Assembly (NCBI GenBank): GCA_003833135.1
Contig: QZLH01000296.1
Span: 40,857 to 104,856, forward strand
Source: Oehlia diaphana
Taxonomy: Eukaryota > Glomeromycota > Glomeromycetes > Glomerales > Glomeraceae
Direction: 5' to 3'
DNA length: 64,000 bases
Shown in pieces: positions 24,647 through 35,251 of this stretch. The notes under the pieces were generated by a model, which was not told the origin of the DNA, searched no databases, and saw only the letters and a list, made by a program, of their open reading frames with translations. The position numbers and the translations under genes are program-made. Numbering within the stretch: position 1 is the first letter of the stretch; each line of letters begins with the position of its first letter.

Positions 24647-25751
24647 TTATTTATTTTCTCGCTGAACTTCATATCCAGAATTTTCAGTTACTAATTCGGA
24701 AAAAGGATCTCCAGCATCAACATCCAAAACTTCTTCATTTTTATTTAACGGTATAACTAATTTCTGAGCATGTAACATCATACGCCAAGTATCGGTATAA
24801 TCCATAATTTGTCTTTCATAATGCCAATCGCCTACAATAGGATGATTTAAAAATTGACAATGTAATCTTAATTGATGTCTCCTGCCTGTTATAGGGTGAA
24901 GTCTAATTAATGTTACTTGTATATATTCTGAAGGTGAAGGTGGCGGTGTTGTTGATGGGGATGGCGGTAAAGAAGAATTAAAATATCCTCGACGAAGGAC
25001 TTTTATTTCTGTTTTTGAGGACTTTTAAAACGTAAGAATAAAATAGTTCGAATTGAAATAAAATATATAACTTTTGATATATTACCTTTCCTGGATTATC
25101 TTCTGTACCAATACACATTCGATATCTATTATTTGGTACATCCGCAATAGGTTGTTCAACCACATAACTAAGAAAAAAAGAATTAATACGAGATCATCCT
25201 TTCGTGTTTGTTCTTTTAAAATTTACCCATCATTTTTCATCCAACCTCTGACGATAGCTAAATAATACTTATCAACTTTACGTTTAGCAAAAGCAACACT
25301 CGCTATACCAGCGGACTTTTTTGTTAATGCTAAACAATAACAACCTGATGTTGCATGATCAAGTTGATGTACATTTCTTAATGGTTTTGGTAAATTTGGA
25401 ATTTGATTATAAAGAAGGGATAAAACTATATATATAACAAATATATTGTATATTCCTTTAAAAAAAAAGTATAAAATTCGAAATTGAAAAATTTTTTTTG
25501 ATTACCTGTATGTCCTTTCGACGTATCACCATCAATCCTAACATCATAGCTTTAACATAATATATACTGGAATTAATATTAATTATATTAATTAAATAGC
25601 ATTAATTTTTCATTACTTACGGTTTATCTATAACCAAGAATTCTTCATTATGAAATAGTATTTTGATTTTTGGTATTACATAATATTTAGCTATATCATT
25701 ATTCTTATTAACATCGATTTTAAACCTTTGAGTTTGTTCACGTTTATTCAT
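24647..25751 (-). CDS. RluA-family RNA pseudouridine synthase (RPUSD1-like)
   Basis: Isomerises uridine to pseudouridine in RNA. The first ATG in the open frame is at 25751 (MNKREQTQRFKIDVNKNND). Residues FHNEEFLVIDKPYDVRIDG correspond to the start of the catalytic domain; YDVRID is shared with RPUSD1. The catalytic Asp is in VHQLDHATSGCYCLALTK. Later motifs are VDKYYLAIVRGW, a Ser/Pro-rich insert (SSLPPSPSTTPPPSPS), and ITGRRHQLRLHCQFLNHPIVGD, the RluA core motif III. It ends near DAGDPFSELV with TAA 24647-24649. Five or so exons. No S4 domain. The RNA target and compartment cannot be told from the sequence. Confidence 0.88.
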
Positions 25752-25898
25752 TCTTGAAAGTCTCTGTGAAAATTTAAAATTTCTCAATTTTATCGACCGA
25801 TTTTGAGTCACGTTTTTATAACAAATAAGGTGATTTCTTCGTAAATCATTAAGTAGCTTTATACAACAGCAATTTCAATTTAGAGAATAAATTATTCG

Positions 25899-26800
25899 AT
25901 GTCTCAAAATTCCCGAATATCGTCGGTACTATCTTCAAATGAGACTCGCTTAATTAAGCGTGTTTCGATTGTAGAAAGGAATTTGAATAAAACAAAAGGA
26001 GCAGAGGTAAAAAAAGCTTATGTTCGAGTTTTCAACAATTTAATTGTTCTTACTTCTTACTCTTTTTAATTTATAGGTTGGGCTTGGAGCTTTTGCGTTT
26101 CTTTTTTCAGAAATGCTACAGTATGCACAAAAAAGAGTACATGGGATTCAAGATCTTGAACGCAAGTGGGTTTTTAAAGAAAGTTTATCTGCCAACAATC
26201 AATTACAATTATCTCACTAATTACCTAATTAATTAACGAAAGATTGAATGATTTTGGATATCGGGTAGGAACTCGTCTATTAGAATTAATTGTTTGGAGA
26301 GATAAAAATAGTAAAAGGGAGACACGTGTTTTAGGTATATTATATTTTATTCATACCACGGTTTGGAAAACACTATTTGGTAAACAAGCAGATACTTTAG
26401 AAAAGAGTACAGAAAATGAAAACGAATGTATCCTTGATATTATTATAAGGTTTTCTTAAATATTTTAAATAATAATTTTATATATCTTAACTATGAAGAC
26501 AGATATGATTTCAGATAATGATCCTTTGATAAGTAAGTATATTTCAGTACCCAAAGAATTATCTGAATTAAATTGTAATTCGTTTCTAGCAGGAATTGTT
26601 GAAGCAATATTGGATGGGGCTCAATTCGTAAGTTAATTTTTTTGATTAAATTTTTTTCCTTAAGTATCTAATTTTGTTTATTTATTTAGCCTTCTCGAGT
26701 TACTGCTCATACGTTGCCAATTGATGGTTTCCCCTTACGCACAACTATATTTATCCAATTAGACAAAGAAATTTTACAAAGAGAGGATCAACTCAAATAA
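25899..26800 (+). CDS. TRS31: TRAPP complex subunit 5 (Trs31)
   Basis: Bet3-family subunit of the TRAPP complexes, which act as exchange factors for Rab1/Ypt1 in ER-Golgi and endosomal traffic. The start is ATG 25899 ([19 protein letters not shown]). Typical segments: [110 protein letters not shown] and [10 protein letters not shown]. Stop TAA 26798-26800. Exon 3 ends at 26427 and an intron with U12-type signals (26428-26502) leads to [11 protein letters not shown]. The gene is complete. Confidence 0.95.
26428..26502 (+). other. U12-type intron in TRS31
   Basis: The donor GTATCCTTG (26428-26436) fits the U12 consensus exactly. The sequence TATCTTAAC at 26483-26491 matches 7 of 9 bases of the U12 branch consensus, with its A at 26490, 12 bases before the intron end at 26502. 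Splicing joins NENE to YMISDNDPL in frame. At 75 bases it is short, as are most introns here. Confidence 0.82.
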
Positions 26801-26894
26801 AAGTCTATAGACTGACTATTTAATAATTTTTTAGGAATTTCTTTATGTATTTTTTTTTTTTTAATTTTACTACAAAAATTAATTAAATTAAAAA

Positions 26895-27300
26895 TTATTT
26901 TTGCTTCTTTGTTCCAAGAGAAGCACGCTTTCCTTGACCTGTAATACAAATTATAAATTGATATATAATTCAATGTATATAACAAGTTAAAATAACTTAG
27001 CATACCTTTCTTTGGAGCTCCTTTACCACGTTTCTTTCTTTTAGCAATTTCTTCTAGTCGTAATTTCTCTTCTTGATTAACTAATTTCATACCTGGAAAC
27101 GTATCAGTAATTTTACGTAAAGTTATTATTCTATGTGGATACCACCCTGTTACGGTAGATCCAATGAGTCTTTTGCGAAGTATTTTATTTCCAGTTCTTT
27201 CCCCTGTTGGATTATATACATTATTAAATATTTTAGCGGATAATTGTGCTAATTGTGACAAGCGCGTTTTACTTGGTATACTTGGTATTATTGAAGCCAT
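26895..27300 (-). CDS. RSM27: Mitochondrial small ribosomal subunit protein mS33
   Basis: Small mitoribosomal protein of the S27/S33 family (yeast Rsm27, human MRPS33). The start is chosen at ATG 27300 (MASIIPSIPSKTRLSQLAQL) because family members begin shortly before LAQLSAKIFNNVYNPTGERT. The upstream in-frame ATG at 27348 would add a Lys/Val-rich leader of 16 residues and cannot be excluded. Next come TGNKILRKRLIG, GWYPHRIITL, and RKKRGKGAPKKGQGKRAS at the C-terminus, the conserved basic tail. There are two exons: the donor follows GAPKK and the last exon encodes GQGKRASLGTKKQK, stop TAA 26895-26897. Confidence 0.9.
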
Positions 27301-27504
27301 TATTTTATAAACAGATGCAAAAATTATCTTTTTGACCCTGTACGACATCCCTCCTATATGTAATACAGTATATGCGGGTCAAAAAAATAACACGAGGAGG
27401 GTCAAAAAGGTAATTTTTGCTAAACAGATAACTATGATATACAGTATGATCATCAATATTTCGCGAGTAAAATTAAATTTATCACATGACTTCTATCTCT
27501 AAAC

Positions 27505-29145
27505 ATGTCTTCGACTCGAAAGTTGACGCGACTTAATCCTAAGTTAGGCAAAAAAACGATATATAAACTCAATAGTTTTCCGCGTACACCAGTTAATACA
27601 ACAAAAGAATTGTTTAGTCGTACTGAACTTGAATTAGTAGAATGTTGTAATTTTAAAGTCGAAACTGCAAGAAATATCCAAAAACGAGCTGCCAAATGGA
27701 TCGTACCGGAATTCGTATCCGTATTATATCACGTTTTTAACATTTAAATGACTTTATGTATGAAATAAATAAATAAATAAATATTTTGATTATAATAGGT
27801 GTTGGATATGATGACAGAAAATAATTCACCATTTTTGGCAACTTCATTAAAAGGGTTAGATGAAGCTTTAAGTGGTGGAATACCATTTTCTTCCATAACT
27901 GAACTTGTTGGTCCAACTAGATCTGGTAAAACACAACTCTGTCTGACACTTTCAATGTTAACGACATTACCAGAAACCATGGGTGGACTTGGAGGAGGAG
28001 TGTGTTACATTGACACCGAGCGAAGTTTTAATGCGGATAGGTAAAAAGCGAATAACGCGTAAAAACAGTTTTTTTGGTTATTTATGCGAAATTTGTTTTA
28101 ATTTAGATTAATAGTCATAGCTGAGAACCGATTTCCTCAGTACTTTAGTAAAGATGAACGAGGTCAAGCCAATCTTGATAAAATGACATCATCCATCCAT
28201 AAAATGGATATCACGTCTTCGAAGGAATTAACAAAAAGGTAAAAAGAAACTGTTACATCAAAAATTTTACACTTATTAAAGTTATCTTCTTTTTCTAGAT
28301 TGGATGAGCTTCAAGAATTCATAATTGAAAATGATATTAAATTATTAATAGTAGATTCGATTGGATCGCTTGTTAGAAAAGAATATCAGAATCCTGTAAA
28401 GAAATGTGGTTGGGGAGGGCCTTTAATGGAAAGAAACGATATATTACTTCAACAGGCTTCAAAACTGAAGAATTTATTAATTTTAAAATTTCGATTTGAG
28501 TTATTTTTTTTTTCGTGTATATGCGATTAAGACGTAATTTCTTTATTCGTAGATATCTAGCTGAATCGTTTCGTATACCTGTAGTAGTAACTAATCAAGT
28601 AATCACCAGAAATCGAAGTGAAACGGTATTACCAAGAGAATGTTTCCGTCCAATAAAAAAATCACGCGAGGAAGGTATTTCTTTCTTTTTTTTTTTTGTT
28701 AAAAATGAAAAAATAAAAAAAATAATTGATTATTTTTTTTAAAAAAAATTGCGAATAAGGACCAGAAGTCACAGCAGCGTTAGGAAATACATGGGCACAT
28801 TCTGTTACTACACGTATAATGATGAATAAATTTCACATTAGAAATTTATCGAATTTGAAGTTTACAATATTAAATGATTTATTTCCGCCAAATTTACAAG
28901 AATTAACAATTGTAAAATCACCTATTGCTGCAAATATTACAATTTATTATACTATTGAAAATGAAGGAATTGTGGAATTTGTTTATTCGGAAAATATAGA
29001 GAAAGAGGATAAACGACAACAAGAGGAAGAAATTGGTCCTATGGAAGAAACTGATAAAAGTGACGCGGTTCCAAGTCAATCGTTGGATAAAAAGAAAAGA
29101 AAGTCTGATGTTGCTGAATGGTTTATATCAGCATTGTGGGCGTAA
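27505..29145 (+). CDS. RAD51B: RAD51 paralogue, RAD51B-like
   Basis: RecA-family ATPase acting in homologous recombination as part of RAD51 paralogue complexes. The start is ATG 27505 (MSSTRKLTRLNPKLGKKTIY). The N-terminal helical domain is followed by LKGLDEALSGGIPFSSITEL, Walker A GPTRSGKTQLC, MGGLGGGVCYIDTERSFNADR, Walker B region KLLIVDSIGSLVRKEYQ, LKYLAESFRIPVVVTNQVI and AALGNTWAHSVTTRI. NMGGL and CYIDTE-type stretches, plus NTWxHSV, match RAD51B better than RAD51C/D or XRCC2/3. The C-terminus has an acidic/lysine-rich extension (KEDKRQQEEEIG) and ends WFISALWA, TAA 29143-29145. Six exons. Confidence 0.88.
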
Positions 29146-29626
29146 TATAATAATATATGTATTATGTCACCTGTCTGTTTTTTTTTAATAAAATAAACTT
29201 TCGAAAAATAATCCAAATAACCTTATGTAAAAGTATAAACAAGTATTCAATATATAAAATTTTTAGATACTTATCTACCTTTTTGATTTTAGTTATAAAC
29301 CATTAAGCTAATAAATAAATTGTACTTTTAAATGTTTTAACGAATCTGAATTGTAAATAGTTGAAAATAATTTTAACAAATGGATTTATATAGTACATAT
29401 AACAATTATAACTAATATAGATATAAATATTTCGGAATATTAGATAAATAATTTATTTATATAAATAAGATGCGTTTACATAGTTATTGAATTGAATCTA
29501 TATATGTTTTATATGATTATTTTCAATACTTTCATATCATAATTAGTAATTAAATAAAAATAATATACATATTTTGATATATATATATATATATGTACTA
29601 TATATATATATGTATATTTTCCATTG
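29146..29626. repeat. AT-rich intergenic region with (TA)n microsatellites
   Basis: Space between the convergent RAD51B-like and OHCU decarboxylase genes. Dinucleotide TA runs occur at about 29577-29594 and 29600-29612, separated by GTAC. The rest is low-complexity A/T without open frames of note. Confidence 0.7.
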
Positions 29627-30172
29627 CTAATTCTGGCAACGTCTTAATCTATCATTGGCAATATTCATCATATCTAATAAACCTCTTTTTAATTCATCAT
29701 CTCGATTTCCATTCTCTAATTTATCTTGTAAAATAGGAATGATTTCTTTTCTTGATCTACCATTAACAAAAATAACAAACCGGAAACCAAACTTTTCTTC
29801 GTATTTATAATTTAATTCCTGTAGTATTGTATTAATAATTTCATCTTCATTTACGGTATTTGATTCATTTTGACTTGAATCATTATTTGTTGAATAACCT
29901 TGTTCCTTTAAAGATAATGAAGAAAGATTTTTTTTATTTTCACCTAAGCGTGGATGTGCATTAATTATTTCAAGTTTTTGTGAAAATGGTAATTCAGGAT
30001 TTTGGATAAATTCTGTCGCTGAAGAAATTAAAGAAGTATAAGATGCGAATGGGCGAGAAGAATATAATGCATTTGCTAATGGTAAAGCTGGTTCAAATAA
30101 TATATTAATTTTATTAATAAATTCTTCGTATGATAGTTCATTTAACTTAGAAATTGGTATTAAATTTGACAT
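29627..30172 (-). CDS. URAD: 2-oxo-4-hydroxy-4-carboxy-5-ureidoimidazoline (OHCU) decarboxylase
   Basis: Third step of urate oxidation: decarboxylates OHCU stereospecifically to S-allantoin, in peroxisome or cytosol, for purine nitrogen recovery. A single exon from ATG 30172 (MSNLIPISKLNELSYEEFIN) to TAG 29627-29629, about 180 residues. Motifs: FEPALPLANALYSSRPFASY, the catalytic-His motif INAHPRLGENK, SLKEQGY, and KYEEKFGFRFVIFVNGRS, all hallmark blocks of the family. A Ser/Asn-rich insert (NNDSSQNESNTVNEDE) sits in the middle. No clear peroxisomal PTS1 at the end (RRCQN). It is one of few intronless genes here. Confidence 0.94.
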   Translation of the reverse strand: MSNLIPISKLNELSYEEFINKINILFEPALPLANALYSSRPFASYTSLISSATEFIQNPELPFSQKLEIINAHPRLGENKKNLSSLSLKEQGYSTNNDSSQNESNTVNEDEIINTILQELNYKYEEKFGFRFVIFVNGRSRKEIIPILQDKLENGNRDDELKRGLLDMMNIANDRLRRCQN

Positions 30173-30318
30173 TTCGCTGTCAAAATAATTTAATAATTTT
30201 TTTTTTTTTAGACACGTTATAATATCGTACATGCATATTACACATGCATATTGCATGTAGATCTTTCAAAAGTCACAGATTTTTGATATTTAAAAAAAAA
30301 AAAAATTCTATAAAAATT

Positions 30319-32645
30319 ATGGATGGGTCAAATAATCTAATATTAAATTTAGTTAAAGAAAATTCTTCTGATAATGAAAGAGCTAGTTTGAGATCAAAAT
30401 TAAAGAATATTGGAGGAGGTTGGAAGGAAAAAAAAAAATTTCGAAAATTTTTAAAAAAAGAGATTCAGAATAATTCAACCGAATTTTTTCAAAAGTCAAC
30501 AACAACAACAGCAGTAAATGACAATAATTCAATTCAAGAAAATAATTTAAATTCTCAAAAGAATTTAATAAATAAATCACAAATTATTTCTTCTATTTTT
30601 AGCTATAACCCTGAAATACCAAATGTTAGATATGATCATAATTCAAAACAAATGGATCATAAACCAAGTAATGCACCAATTGATGATACTTCATCATTTA
30701 AAAGTATGGGCTTAGATAATGATTTAGTTGAAAACATGAAAAATAAATTAGGAGTTGAGAAACCAACAAATATTCAAAGTAAAGCAATTCCTATATTAAT
30801 GTCTTCTATCAACAAAAACGTAGAATTTGACGTTATTGTTCAATCTGAGACAGGATCTGGAAAAACATTAACTTATTTACTTCCAATAGTGCATCGATTA
30901 ATAAATATTACAATTGATATACAAAATAATGGATTGCTTTCACGTTCAATTGGAACTTTAGCAATTATATTAACCCCAACACGTGAATTAGCAATTCAGG
31001 TTGTATCAGTATTGAAATATTTAATTAATATTCCACCTTCAAAACTTACTTCTCGTCATTTAAATCATTGGATTGTCATTGGCAATGTTATTGGGGGCGA
31101 AAAAAAGCAATCTGAAAAAGCTAGATTACGTAAAGGAATAAATATTTTAGTTTGTACTCCTGGTAGATTATTGGATCATCTACAAAATACTAAATCTTTT
31201 CTGATAAAAAATTTATGTTGGCTCATACTTGACGAAGCTGATCGTCTTTTAGAGTTAGGATTTGAAGAAACTCTTCAATCAATTATAAAAATTTTAGATG
31301 AAAAGACTATTAACTCGGAAACAAAAAATCAAATTTTCTCATCTTCTAAATTTTGGCCAAAAAGAAGACAAATTATTCTTTGTTCTGCTACTTTAAAAGA
31401 TGATGTTAAACGTTTAGCCGGACATACTTTATTTAATCCAATTTTTATTGGAGGAAATGACGATTTTTCCTTTATAGAAGAAAAAAGTGAGAAAAGTGCA
31501 AAGTTTAACACACCAAATCAATTAAAACAGTCATATATTATAACGCCAGCAAAATTACGTTTAGTTACTTTAACAGCAATCCTTAAATCAACTTTCAAAC
31601 AAATTAGAAATTTAATAAATCGTAAAATTATAGTATTTGTATCATGTTGTGATTCTGTAAATTTTCATTTTGATTTATTTATGAATGCTGGAAAAATTAA
31701 CGAATTAGATGATGAAAATTCTGATGATGATAAACAAAAGAATAATGATCAATCAATTTCTACAATTATCCCTGCGAAAATATTTCGATTACATGGTGAC
31801 CTTACACAAAATGTTCGTACAGAAATATTTAATGAATTTAGTCGTTCAAATTCTGGAATATTATTTTGTACGGATGTTGCTGCAAGAGGTCTTGATCTTC
31901 CTAACGTCGCAAAGATTATTCAATATGATCCGCCAACAGATTTAAAAGATTATGTTCACAGAGTTGGTAGAACTGCAAGGTTAGGTAAAGAAGGTGAAGC
32001 TATATTGTTCATATTACCAAGTGAAATTGAGTATATTAATGTTTTAAAGTCACAAGAAATTTTTGCCGAGCCTGTTCGAGTCGAAACTTTATTAAAAAGT
32101 TTGGCAACTCAAAATAAGAGGAACAAAAATGAATATGAAGTCGTAGCGACAGATATTCAATTAAATTTTGAAAGATATGTTCTTTCAAATTCAAAGGTAA
32201 ATCAAATTTTCCATAGACTTAATTATATGTGTGTTTTCAACTAAAGGGATTTGTTTATTCTTTAAAGCGCACCACATTAGCTCAAAAGGCGTATTCATCA
32301 CATATTCGTGCATATGCAACGCACATATCCACAGAAAAACATATTTTTCATGTAAAAAAATTACATTTGGGTCACATAGCAAAAAGTTTTGGTCTACGAG
32401 AAGCGCCATCAAATGTTAATAACAATCTTGTTTCCTCCAAGAAGTTAGATAACAAGAATGATCATAAAAAGGAAAAGATTTTTAATAAAGAAAAAAAGAA
32501 TTCTTATGATGATCAAAAGAATATAAAGAAAAGGAACTTTGAAATAATGAACGAATTTTCTGTTGGGAATTATGGAAGTATGATAGGACCAACTACAAAA
32601 AGAAAGCGAAAAGGTAATAGAATTAGTAAAAAATTATCAATGTAA
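30319..32645 (+). CDS. DBP7: DEAD-box ATP-dependent RNA helicase DBP7/DDX31
   Basis: Nucleolar helicase needed for 60S ribosomal subunit assembly. Start ATG 30319 ([19 protein letters not shown]). A charged N-terminus with [12 protein letters not shown], conserved in Dbp7, precedes the Q-motif region [16 protein letters not shown]. Motif I is SETGSGKT, Ia PTRELA, Ib [27 protein letters not shown] and [11 protein letters not shown] long exon (30319-32196) and one 50-base intron lead to a C-terminal exon (32247-32645) encoding RAYATH and [16 protein letters not shown], typical of Dbp7, then a Lys-rich tail. Stop TAA 32643-32645. An Asp/Asn-rich loop ([14 protein letters not shown]) interrupts the second RecA domain. 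Only 146 bases separate its start from divergent URAD. Confidence 0.95.
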
Positions 32646-33508
32646 AAAGATCTAAATTTCAAATTGTATAAATATGGAATTGAAATTTAGTCAATAAAAA
32701 ATACAGGTTTTTTGCAGATCAGTAAAGAAATGTATTAGTGAGAAAGTGAAAGTGAATATGCTATTACTATGAGGAATGAATATGAGACGTAATTTTCTGC
32801 CTCCTTTCCTGATTTTATTAATTAAGAATTTTAAGGATGCATTTGTATCTGCCTTGTGCCTCGTGGTAAAATATTGTAATTAGGTTGAATGACATTCGCG
32901 AGATTTCACAACTTGGTCTCCCGGAATTTTAACTTGTGATGAACACGTAAATTGTTTTAGAAAAGAATTCAACGAGTATGATTCACATGATTTACTTCAT
33001 GTTTCAGGCAAAGTCGACAGAAACTTCGAATTTAATTAAACGTGTGTTAACTTACCAAAGTATGGAGTCACGAGAATTATATAAATTGATTGACCGTTTA
33101 CGTAAGCGATTATTAATTAAAATGGGTTGTTTTAATGTAATAATAGTTGAACGACTATAAATTAAATGATAAATGAATAGCTCGAAAAGTATAGTGCGAG
33201 TCATGAAAAAGAAACTTCGATACGATTATATAAAAGTTAAATTTAAAAAAAAGTTAGATTATGAGAATAAAATTGAATGGATCATGATGTAGGGTTAGGG
33301 TTAATTATCATGTAATATTTCTACAAACGAAAAGGTTAAATTTCTTTTCCCCAAATTAACAAGGGGTTTACTTACTGCTGATACATGATAGTAATTTGTT
33401 TTCGTTCTTTTTTATGGTGACGACGTGTTTTGCGAAGAACTTTTCGCGTTTCTTCTTTTTTACTATTTCGTTATCACTTAACTTTCTTGTTTTTTTAACA
33501 TCCTTAAA
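32646..33508. other. Intergenic region with a short telomere-like repeat
   Basis: 863 bases between DBP7 and the TPP1-like gene. An open frame at 32978-33160 (60 codons, KRVLTYQSMESRELYKLIDR within it) has no recognised family; it may be chance or a stray exon. At 33291-33305 is TAGGGTTAGGGTTA, two units of the telomere-type repeat. The last 100 bases are T-rich and probably the promoter/5' UTR of the next gene. Confidence 0.5.
33291..33305. repeat. Two-unit TTAGGG-type repeat
   Basis: TAGGGTTAGGGTTA is visible about 205 bases upstream of the TPP1-like start codon. Two units may be chance, a relic of double-strand break repair, or a telobox-like site; AGGGTTA boxes occur in promoters of translation genes in some eukaryotes. 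It is far too short to be a telomere. Confidence 0.6.
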
Positions 33509-35024
33509 ATGTTTCGAGATTTCTTTGCAAGACCTTGGATAAAGAAGGAAGTATTAAGTTATCTATTTGATAAGGAAAAATATCAAAAAACACCCGTTAG
33601 AGCAGTTAGAGCACAAGTTATACGAGTAAGTTTTTTATTTTCCTAAAGGTGCATGTATATCTGACATACTGAATATGTTGAATTCAAACTTTTTTTTTGC
33701 ATATTCTAGTTTATAAATTATGAAGAATTAGAACCAAATGAGCTTATGTCGGCAGAAATTCATGATAATCAATATTATATAAAATGTTCTTTTACTGACG
33801 AAAGTCTTTATGAATTCAACAGGTTTGTTTAACTTTATAATTTATAACAATCCAATATTTTAAGTTATTATAGAAATAATTTTCTTATTAAGATCTATTA
33901 TAAATTCATAATTAAAATCATGATTTTATATATTTTATATCTAAATTAAGAAAGAATTTTTAATCTTTAATAAAAACACGAGAATTTTAACCTTAAAAAT
34001 TTTATTACCTGAAATTGATTACTGCGGTGAAATTCACTAAATTCACTATACTAAAAGATTTTTTTTTATTATTATTACGACGCGTCGGATAATTATAGAC
34101 ATAGTATTGATTATATGGTGGGGACGCTTATCATTATAAGAGATTATACATTTTCTCACGAAATCGATTCTTCAAAAAACAAACACGAGTGTATTTTAAC
34201 AATAAAAAATTTCACTTACACTAAAAATATAACTGATTTAGAAGAACATTCTTTACAGATAAAATATATTTGCGAAGAAATGGAAGTTAAAGAGACACCG
34301 AAGCATATTGACCATCCTGGTTGGAACGTGAATATTTTTTTTTTTTTTAGAAAGAATATTTTTTTTAAAAAAAATTGAAATTTAAAGGGTTCTAACAGAA
34401 TATTCATACAGGGTTTTAGACATACGTTTTATAGTAATTCGGTTGATATTCGAACTGTTCCGTTGCATCAATATAAACTCATGAGTGATATTCCAGGTGA
34501 TTAATGTTAATATTAATCTTGTTATAATATTATTTTTTTCGCGTTTTAACGCGGTTTCATTCATTAATTTTAATAAGGATGGAATTTTTCACAGAGAAAC
34601 CATAGAAACAATGATTTGTGTGGTTTGTGTATTTTTTTTACACCTAATCATATTTTACATTATGATATATACTAAATCACATGATGTACAAAAGTTAAGA
34701 TTGAATCAACTGAATGGAGTCCTGGTTCTCCCGAATGTAAGTTATCGTAATTTTCTGTCGATTTATCTTAACATAAAATATAAAATAATTTTTTATTTAG
34801 CACCACGACATGATTCAGATGGGGCCATTAGTCTTAATGAAGAAGACACTGCTATTATAATGAAAGGAAATTATAAGGAAAGAGAAAATTACCGAAATGA
34901 TACTTTGGATGATGAAGAAGTCCATTTTGAACGAACTAAAAGAAAATATGTAGATAGCAATAATGACGATATATCTTCAAAAAAACATAAGAATTCTCCA
35001 AGTACTTTCTGCAGTTACGTTTGA
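33509..35024 (+). CDS. Candidate shelterin protein TPP1/ACD-like (Tpz1/Est3 OB-fold family)
   Basis: Start ATG 33509 (MFRDFFARPWIKKEVLSYLF). Exons then give RAVRAQVIRFINYEEL, MSAEIHDNQYYIKCSFTDES, and DYMVGTLIIIRDYTF followed by CILTIKNFTYTKNITD. The pattern aligns by eye with the OB fold of human TPP1/ACD: RPWI at the start, then Q/E-V, A-x-x-x-D-x-x-x-x-(I/V)-x-C, V-G-(T/R)-L-(I/L)3-x-D and L-x-(V/I)-x-x-F. TPP1 bridges shelterin and recruits telomerase. The remainder (about 140 residues, from VDIRTVPLHQYKLMSDIP to a polar Asp/Lys-rich end KRKYVDSNNDDISSKKHKNS) is not recognised. Introns between 33834 and 34098 and around 34330-34790 were placed by frame only. Stop TGA 35022-35024. The other exons are less certain than the OB fold. 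Confidence 0.68.
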
Positions 35025-35251
35025 TAAAAACTAGTGAATAATTATCAAGGTACCAGATACTAGTTTAGTTGGGGATAAGCTTTGAATCGTCATAACTCAT
35101 TTCATTTATCAAAATAAAGAGAATAATACGTCGTCAATTAAATTTTTCCAAAATTGTTTTTACTGTTTTTTATTATTTAAAAGACAAAAAAAAATATATT
35201 AAAATATAATTAATTTTCTTTAATAAAAATTAAAATAAATAATTCACATTG

